Source of the DNA: an uncultured Shinella sp. | GTDB lineage: Bacteria; Pseudomonadota; Alphaproteobacteria; Rhizobiales; Rhizobiaceae | Length of the DNA stretch: 5,963 bases | Direction of reading: 5' to 3' | NCBI RefSeq assembly: GCF_946479415.1 | Contig: NZ_CAMLFY010000189.1 | Span: 1-5,963, forward strand | In this document: positions 1 through 4,186 of the stretch, one piece after another | Numbering within the stretch: the first letter of the stretch is position 1 | How the letters are laid out: each line of letters starts with the position of its first letter | Position numbers and translations under genes: made by a program | Notes under the pieces: generated by a model | The model's database searches: none | What the model was told of the DNA's origin: nothing | Seen by the model: the letters and a program-made list of their open reading frames with translations, nothing else

Positions 1-57
1 AGAACCCCTTGAGACCGTCAGCCCGCATTCCTCCTCCAGCGCATCGGCCAGTCCCAA
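1..57 (-). CDS. Possible start of a further operon gene, cut by the left edge (frame uncertain)
   Basis: Three minus-strand starts are possible. TTG at 57-55 has GGGAGG 8 bases upstream and gives the plausible peptide MGLADALEEECGLTV. GTG at 82-80 overlaps the preceding stop as GTGA. ATG at 28-26 follows a strong GGAGGAGGA by only a few bases and reads MRADGLKGF, in the same frame as the GTG. The close spacing and purine-rich SD-like sequence suggest the cassette continues. Too little is visible to choose a frame or a function. Confidence 0.25.
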   Translation of the reverse strand, partial: MGLADALEEECGLTVSRGS

Positions 58-78
58 AACGCGCCCTCCCCGCCAGGC

Positions 79-408
79 TCACGCCGCCGCACTGTTCGCG
101 TCATCGCCGAGCGTCATGCGCATGGTGGCGATCGCCTGCTCCTGACGTTGGAGTTTGCGAGCCAGGGCAGCGATTTCTGTTCGCCGCTCGAAGGTCAGCC
201 TCTCAACGTGATCCTGAAACAGCTGTTCGTCGGAGCGCGTCCACCGCGACCCGCCCCGGCGGTGCGAACGGGCTTTCGCCTTCTCGGTGACCGCTATGCG
301 CTCGGCCCGGCCCGTGATCTGCCGGTGAATGCGATCGAGATGATGGCGCGTCTCTCGCCGCGCCGCCTCCATGCGGGACAGAAGAACGCGGGGACTGACC
401 GGATTCAT
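79..408 (-). CDS. Small basic helical hypothetical protein (109 aa)
   Basis: No family recognised. The protein is rich in Arg and predicted to be almost all helix, with two likely coiled-coil stretches (~residues 8-45 and ~58-96) separated by a basic linker, KARSHRRGGSRWTRSDEQ. This could suit nucleic-acid binding or a partner-binding role, but that is inference. The start at 408 overlaps the stop of the DUF7007 gene by 4 bases, and no good Shine-Dalgarno sequence precedes it, so translation probably depends on ribosomes re-initiating. An internal Met at residue 13 is a weaker alternative start. The stop TGA is at 81-79. Being short and composition-biased, it is less certain than its neighbours; the precise overlap is the main support. 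Confidence 0.68.
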   Translation of the reverse strand: MNPVSPRVLLSRMEAARRETRHHLDRIHRQITGRAERIAVTEKAKARSHRRGGSRWTRSDEQLFQDHVERLTFERRTEIAALARKLQRQEQAIATMRMTLGDDANSAAA

Positions 409-1295
409 GGACTGGTCACCCGCGCCTGCCAGCCGACGAACGACGAGGGTCCGTCATAGGTAGGGTGCCGTGCCGTATCGATCACGAAGCCAAATTGGCC
501 AACCTCGTACTCGTCGCTTGGCACGAGATGGCGGCGTTCTTCCACATCGGTTGCCCGGACCCCGCCGATCGTGGCGATGACCTCGGTCATGCCGACATGC
601 TGATCCGAACGCAGCGCGGAGATGACGATCCAGTCGCTGGCATGCTCGCGCTCAAAGGCGCGGCGATCCTTTTCATGGGATTCACCGGGGCCAAGTGGCC
701 GGCCGAAAATGGCTTCCCAGGCCTCTGGCCAGCTATCCCGCACCGTCCTATCGGCGCACTTGCGCTCGTATCCGGTAAAGAGGTTCGGATAGGCAAGGGC
801 AACTGCGGCCCATGCGGCATCTTCTTCGTACCAACCACCGGCGCAATGCAGCATCGGATGGATTTTGACATTACGCTCGTCGGACAACTTGATCCCGCCA
901 TGTCCTGCCGTTGTGTGGGAGACGATTCCTTCCGCGTAGACGGTGGCGACCTGCGACGGTCCCCATGGCGTGGAGCACTTCATCCGGACAGTTTGCCGGG
1001 CGAGCGCCCGGAGGTCTCGGACGTGCTCGGCCTGCTCGATCATCCGTGCCCGAAATTCCGTCTTATCGGCAACGGCGCCATGATGCGAGTAGAAGTCGTC
1101 GCGCTTGAGCTCGGAAAGCGGCCGTGATACCCGCCAGGCACTGGCGAGAAAATGCTGGCCATCGCGTCCCGACACCATGGCGAAAACGAGATCGCCGACA
1201 CGAGCGACAGGCAGGCCATCGGCGCTGCGGCTGAACTCCAGCCCTGGCAAATCAGGGGTGGAGGCTACTTTGGGTTGGACAGCAGGCGTGTTCAT
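405..1295 (-). CDS. DUF7007 domain-containing protein (296 aa)
   Basis: The C-terminal two thirds match my memory of DUF7007 plasmid proteins: TPWGPSQ at 109-115, the segment GIVSHTTAGHGG at 123-134, HPMLHCAGGWYEEDAAW at 146-162, and PEAWEAIFGR at 190-199. The run DWIVISALRSD at 221-231 and the closing YDGPSSFVGWQ at 280-290 also fit. The N-terminal ~100 residues are less distinctive. The several His, Cys, Asp and Glu residues in the central segment could be catalytic or metal-binding, but no fold is obvious and no function is established to my knowledge. The ATG at 1295 has GGGAGGG (1309-1303) 7 bases upstream and overlaps the preceding stop. Its own stop overlaps the next start (ATGA, 408-405). 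It belongs to the same operon as its neighbours, between the 158-residue and 109-residue genes. Confidence 0.85.
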   Translation of the reverse strand: MNTPAVQPKVASTPDLPGLEFSRSADGLPVARVGDLVFAMVSGRDGQHFLASAWRVSRPLSELKRDDFYSHHGAVADKTEFRARMIEQAEHVRDLRALARQTVRMKCSTPWGPSQVATVYAEGIVSHTTAGHGGIKLSDERNVKIHPMLHCAGGWYEEDAAWAAVALAYPNLFTGYERKCADRTVRDSWPEAWEAIFGRPLGPGESHEKDRRAFEREHASDWIVISALRSDQHVGMTEVIATIGGVRATDVEERRHLVPSDEYEVGQFGFVIDTARHPTYDGPSSFVGWQARVTSP

Positions 1296-1768
1296 GCCGC
1301 GACCCTCCCTTCGACATGGGCGGCCGCCACTTCATCGGCAGTGACCTCTTCCAACACGGCATTGGGATAGCCATGCCGGGTCAACCATTCCTCCGCCGAT
1401 TGGCGACTAGCGGCGAGGTGGACGAGTTCAGCGTTGTCGCCGGCGCGGTCGAAGACCCTGATGTGGCCGAGCTGCGGGCGCTCGATCACCTTGAATGTGA
1501 GGCTGCTGTCGAGCGAGAACGTCCTGTGGATACGGAGAGTGATGACGCCATTGGCGCCGAAATCGCCCTCATGCAACGTAAAAACCGGCGCCAGGTAGAC
1601 ATTGCCGATACCACGCTTGCCCTGCTTCTGGATCAGCCGACCCTTGCTGTTGCGATTTTCCCAGGCGGCAAGCATCTTCCGGTGGTGTTCGGGCGGGCGG
1701 GGCGTGCCGTCGGACCAGGTAACAATCGCGCCGATCGGGGCGAGGTCATAAATCAAAGACGCGGACAT
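1292..1768 (-). CDS. Conserved plasmid hypothetical protein (158 aa)
   Basis: I recognise no named domain. The start MSASLIYDLAPIGA and the pattern SDGTPRPPEHHRKMLAAWENRN, followed by a likely beta-rich middle (VITLRIHRTFSLDSSLTFKV) and a C-terminal helix (SAEEWLTRHGYP), resemble hypothetical proteins I recall from rhizobial plasmids, but no function is known to me. There is no signal peptide, membrane segment or obvious catalytic motif, so it is probably a small cytoplasmic protein. The start at 1768 is supported by AGGAG (1780-1776) 7 bases upstream. The stop overlaps the next start by 4 bases (ATGA, 1295-1292), implying translational coupling to the DUF7007 gene. It lies 89 bases downstream of the ParB-like gene. 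Confidence 0.8.
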   Translation of the reverse strand: MSASLIYDLAPIGAIVTWSDGTPRPPEHHRKMLAAWENRNSKGRLIQKQGKRGIGNVYLAPVFTLHEGDFGANGVITLRIHRTFSLDSSLTFKVIERPQLGHIRVFDRAGDNAELVHLAASRQSAEEWLTRHGYPNAVLEEVTADEVAAAHVEGRVAA

Positions 1769-1804
1769 GCGTGTGCTCCTATTTTGAGTGGTGGAGACAA
1801 AGCA

Positions 1805-1826
1805 GCCGCCGGTGATGGCCGGCGGC
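1805..1826 (-). terminator. GC-rich hairpin between the ParB-like gene and the cassette (weak terminator or processing site)
   Basis: Perfect 8-bp arms, GCCGCCGG (1805-1812) and CCGGCGGC (1819-1826), enclose 6 bases, 32 bases after the ParB-like stop codon. On the minus strand the stem is followed by TGCTTTGTC rather than a T-run, so termination would be partial at best. It could lower expression of the downstream genes relative to the ParB-like gene or protect the upstream mRNA. Confidence 0.4.
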
Positions 1827-1857
1827 GGTGTCGATCAGAATGACGTTGTGGAGAGGG

Positions 1858-3681
1858 TTACTCGGCCGCAATTCCGTACGCGGTATCGGGATCCTCGGTG
1901 CTGGTGTCAGCGTCGGCGTCATCCAGCTCTTCGAGCCCGGTTTCGGCTGGGTTGCCGCCGTCCTCGCCTTCCGGAACATGGGGTTTGTCGACCGCGCCGT
2001 CTTCGATCGACGGATCAAACTCACCGTCGGCGCCGTCCTCGATGCCGCCCATCGGTCCGTCGATGGGTGCATCTTCCTCCTCGCTGCCATGCTCCATGTT
2101 CTTGACCAGCCACTCGGCCAGCTTCGCGTCGTCGGGTGCGAAGAAGGCTGCCGGATGCACGAAGCGTTCGTCCTTGAAGTGCTCGACAAGGGCAGCGCGG
2201 GTGTCCCTGACGCGCGGGCGGGGGGCGACACTCGTGCCACCGCAGGACGCTTCCAGCGCGGGGCGCGAGAGGCACGCGAGGAACTCTTCCGTGCCCATGT
2301 TCGGAAGATGGGCGTCGGCGCCGATGGTATCACCGGCGATGCGGGCAACGATGCCGCTGTCCGAGCGATTTGTCCGCGCCGACAGGGCGTCGATCAGGGT
2401 CAACCTGGCCACGACACGAAGCGTGTCCATGTCGAACTCCAGCTTGCCGCTTTCGCCGATCAGCCGGACGGCATGCCGGGCGAACCGCCTGGACCCGTAG
2501 AGTTGCCCGGAGGCTTCCGAGCCAGAGTCGACCGAGACGTTCTGCCCGGCAAACGCAAGCACCAGCATTGCCAAGAGGGTATCGTCCTTGATCGGCGCCC
2601 GGGCCAGCGCCTCATGCAGCGCGTCCGTGCGAAAATCGCCGATCATGTCGACGCCGTTTCGGGTCACGTCCGGCCGGGTCTTGGCTGCAACATCGATACC
2701 CTCGTTTCCGTCCTCACCGCCGAGCTCGGTCGCACCGGCCTTGCCCTTGGCTTGTCTGACCTCCGGCATCCGGAAGTGAGCAGTCTGCACCTTGCCGTCA
2801 CGGTCGAGATACATGGCCGTGCAATCGCCTTTGCCGGGCTTGCCATAGATACGCTCCGCCTTCGGCGGCAATTGCGGCTGACCCCAGTTGTTGACCTCGA
2901 CGATGGCGCCCTTCTTCGGGAGATTGCTGCTCATCCACTCCTGCTGCGCACCCAGGAATGCTTCGACGTTCGTCGTAAAGCGATTGTCCTCGTCAGCCGG
3001 TCCAAACAGGTCTTCGGCCCACTCGATGCCATAGGCCTGGCGAAGATCGTCGCCGAAACTGGCGTCGCGCGCGAACATGCGGGTCTTGGTGAGGCCGTTT
3101 GCGATCGCCCACCAGGACGCCGTGTCACCCTTCTTTGGCTTGTTGGCCTTCCAGACTTCTTTCTGCTCGTCGAGCGACGCCGCAGAAATCGTGCGAAGCT
3201 GCTGCTCGTTCGGCATGTCGCCCTTGGCCATGTGGTCGAGCATCGCAGGCAGGACATTGGCGAGCAGGCGAAGCTTGCGGATCTGTCGGACCGGCAGGGC
3301 CAGCGCAATCGCAATCGCCTCCTCGGTCCAGCCGAGTGCGACGAGGCGCTCGATACCGCGCCATTGGTCAACCGGATTGAGCGGCTCGCGCGCGATGTTT
3401 TCGATCATCGAACGCATCGCGCCATTATCGTTGGCCGCCTCGACGACGATAACGTCGATTTCTTCGATGCCGGCGGCGATGGCCATGCGGGTGCGGCGGT
3501 GACCGGCTTCGATGACATAGCCGTTGCCGCCGGCTTCGGCGAAAATGACGGGCGGCTGGATGACGCCTACGGCCTTGATCGTCGCAAGCAGCAGCGCGTC
3601 AGCCTGGGGCGTCGATTTCGACTGGCGCGTATTGTCGGGATTGTCCTTCAGCGCGCGCGGATCGACCTTCATCAGTTGCAT
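1858..3681 (-). CDS. Long ParB/Spo0J-like CTP-binding DNA-binding protein (orphan, 607 aa)
   Basis: The N-terminal third is a ParB/Srx fold: an NPDNTR segment near residues 14-19, GHRRTRMA at 60-67 and ENIAREPLNP at 94-103. These correspond to the two conserved motifs that build the CTP pocket in ParB-family clamps. A helix-turn-helix follows at ~118-137 (WTEEAIAIA...VRQIRKL), the usual DNA-contacting segment. Residues ~160-530 are not a standard ParB C-terminus. Residues 531-607 are strongly acidic: 27 Asp/Glu in 77 residues and a single Lys. Typical partition ParBs are about 300 residues, so this is double length, and no ParA gene is beside it in this window. AGGA lies 8 bases before the ATG at 3681, which favours it over the ATG at 3672. 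A DNA-binding clamp or regulator on a plasmid is likely; a partition role is doubtful. Histidine replaces the glutamate of the usual GERR motif. Confidence 0.88.
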   Translation of the reverse strand: MQLMKVDPRALKDNPDNTRQSKSTPQADALLLATIKAVGVIQPPVIFAEAGGNGYVIEAGHRRTRMAIAAGIEEIDVIVVEAANDNGAMRSMIENIAREPLNPVDQWRGIERLVALGWTEEAIAIALALPVRQIRKLRLLANVLPAMLDHMAKGDMPNEQQLRTISAASLDEQKEVWKANKPKKGDTASWWAIANGLTKTRMFARDASFGDDLRQAYGIEWAEDLFGPADEDNRFTTNVEAFLGAQQEWMSSNLPKKGAIVEVNNWGQPQLPPKAERIYGKPGKGDCTAMYLDRDGKVQTAHFRMPEVRQAKGKAGATELGGEDGNEGIDVAAKTRPDVTRNGVDMIGDFRTDALHEALARAPIKDDTLLAMLVLAFAGQNVSVDSGSEASGQLYGSRRFARHAVRLIGESGKLEFDMDTLRVVARLTLIDALSARTNRSDSGIVARIAGDTIGADAHLPNMGTEEFLACLSRPALEASCGGTSVAPRPRVRDTRAALVEHFKDERFVHPAAFFAPDDAKLAEWLVKNMEHGSEEEDAPIDGPMGGIEDGADGEFDPSIEDGAVDKPHVPEGEDGGNPAETGLEELDDADADTSTEDPDTAYGIAAE

Positions 3682-3708
3682 GGGAGCGTTCCTTTCCGAG
3701 ATGCGGAT

Positions 3709-3774
3709 CCGGCCTTCTGCCGGTCCTTCCTGTCTTCACTTTTCCCTGAAGACATCTCCCGGACCGCAAAGCGG
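3709..3774 (-). promoter_or_regulatory. Hairpin-rich leader upstream of the ParB-like gene
   Basis: Three inverted repeats overlap here. A long stem pairs CGGTCC (3721-3726) with GGACCG (3761-3766) and encloses a perfect 7-bp repeat, GTCTTCA (3732-3738) with TGAAGAC (3747-3753). A second hairpin (CCGGC 3709-3713, GCCGG 3719-3723) shares bases with the left arm of the long stem. A third (CCGC 3764-3767, GCGG 3771-3774) shares bases with its right arm. The structures therefore exclude one another, and the left one ends about 12 bases upstream of the ribosome binding site (tcct/AGGA, 3690-3693). Attenuation or translational control is possible. The alternative is an operator made of the 7-bp dyad. 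Confidence 0.35.
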
Positions 3775-3820
3775 CCAGACCGGCGCAACTGCGGGCGAGC
3801 GGCCCTGCCGCGAAGGACAA

Positions 3821-3839
3821 GCAGGGCTAACAGCCTTGC
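3821..3839. repeat. Imperfect inverted repeat in the helicase/ParB intergenic region
   Basis: GCAGGGCT (3821-3828) and AGCCTTGC (3832-3839) form an 8-bp repeat around AAC. One position pairs only as G-U in a plus-strand RNA and mismatches in a minus-strand RNA. No T-run follows, so it is not a convincing terminator. No promoter for the ParB-like gene could be recognised around it. Confidence 0.3.
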
Positions 3840-3912
3840 AAAGGACGAGTGGACGGGATGCGGAGGCGGCGGTTGAGCGACAGCGGCGACGGGAGGACCG
3901 ATCTGCGACCGG

Positions 3913-3952
3913 TTTTCCTTCGCTTCCCCTTCTTCCTTCCCCAACTTCTTCC
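3913..3952. other. 40-base polypyrimidine/polypurine tract
   Basis: On the plus strand 37 of 40 bases are pyrimidines, with purines only at 3922, 3943 and 3944. The minus strand, which is the transcribed sense, is therefore a GA-rich run. It sits between the terminator and the ParB-like gene. Several GGA/GAAGG groups look like ribosome binding sites, but no convincing reading frame starts after them. Function is unknown; it could form unusual DNA structure or be part of an untranslated leader. Confidence 0.5.
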
Positions 3953-3990
3953 GATAAGCGCAGAGCTCGGAATCCGGGTTGAGCGGGAGC

Positions 3991-4024
3991 AAAAAAATGG
4001 GCCGTCGGAAGAACCGAGGCCCAT
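3991..4024 (-). terminator. Strong Rho-independent terminator after the helicase gene
   Basis: On the minus strand ATGGGCC (4024-4018) and TCGG (4017-4014) pair with CCGA (4008-4005) and GGCCCAT (4003-3997). This makes an 11-bp stem with a single bulged base at 4004 and a 5-nt loop (4013-4009). Seven T residues follow directly (3997-3991; the first is also the last base pair of the stem). This is a textbook intrinsic terminator, about 165 bases after the helicase stop codon. It should separate that transcript from the ParB-like gene downstream. Confidence 0.88.
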
Positions 4025-4109
4025 GAAGTATGAAGGTCAAAAACCTCCAGAGGGGAACAGCTGTTGCGGCGGCACTGGGAGGCGACCGCCATGTGCATCA
4101 GCTGTGTGC
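3991..4109 (-). ncRNA. Candidate small RNA (or structured 3' UTR) ending at the intrinsic terminator
   Basis: Downstream of the TATCAT box at 4121-4116, a minus-strand transcript starting near 4109 and ending in the T-run would be ~119 nt with three successive hairpins. Hairpin 1 is GGCGG (4090-4086) with CCGCC (4072-4068); its 13-nt loop exposes CCTCCC, complementary to a Shine-Dalgarno sequence. Hairpin 2 is GGAGGT (4048-4043) with ACCTTC (4037-4032) and a 5-nt loop. Hairpin 3 is the terminator. A CU-rich, SD-complementary loop plus a 3' terminator hairpin is a common layout for alphaproteobacterial trans-acting small RNAs. I cannot assign it to a named family, and the -35 is poor. The alternative is that this is simply the 3' UTR of the helicase mRNA. 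Confidence 0.35.
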
Positions 4110-4110
4110 A

Positions 4111-4165
4111 CTATGATGATATTTTGATCAGATGGAAAACATTTATTGTGCAATGCACCTATGCA
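4111..4165. promoter_or_regulatory. AT-rich island with TGCA dyads, candidate operator/promoter region
   Basis: Bases 4111-4150 hold only 11 G/C in 40, against a window that is clearly GC-rich. The island is flanked by two dyads with identical arms: GTGCA-A-TGCAC at 4148-4158 and GTGCA-9 nt-TGCAC at 4093-4111, with centres about 51 bp apart (close to five helical turns). A fifth TGCA is at 4162-4165. On the minus strand TATCAT (4121-4116) resembles a -10 box, but no good -35 sits at the right distance. TTGCAC (4153-4148) resembles a -35 but lacks a matching -10 at 17 bp. No plus-strand gene starts here. A protein-binding site is inferred from symmetry and composition only. Confidence 0.35.
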
Positions 4166-4186
4166 GATGCCGCACTGCTTCCACGA

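Noticed and set aside
465..1127. Plus-strand open frame opposite the DUF7007 gene
   Set aside because: It is antisense to a recognised protein, shows no motif of its own, and breaks the otherwise uniform minus-strand layout.
1828..3876. A 682-codon open frame on the plus strand antisense to the ParB-like gene
   Set aside because: It covers the whole ParB-like gene and its product has no recognisable domain. The minus-strand frame has clear family motifs and a ribosome binding site. Long antisense frames are expected in GC-rich genes with GC-biased third positions.
3672..4098. Minus-strand open frames of about 120 codons in the helicase/ParB gap
   Set aside because: They run through the strong terminator or the structured leader and overlap each other in different frames. 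They have low-complexity Arg/Ser/Pro-rich products and no supporting family resemblance.
4126..4153. TTGATC...TATTGT as a plus-strand promoter
   Set aside because: Spacing is only about 14 bases and no plus-strand gene follows; the region beyond is the helicase coding sequence on the other strand.
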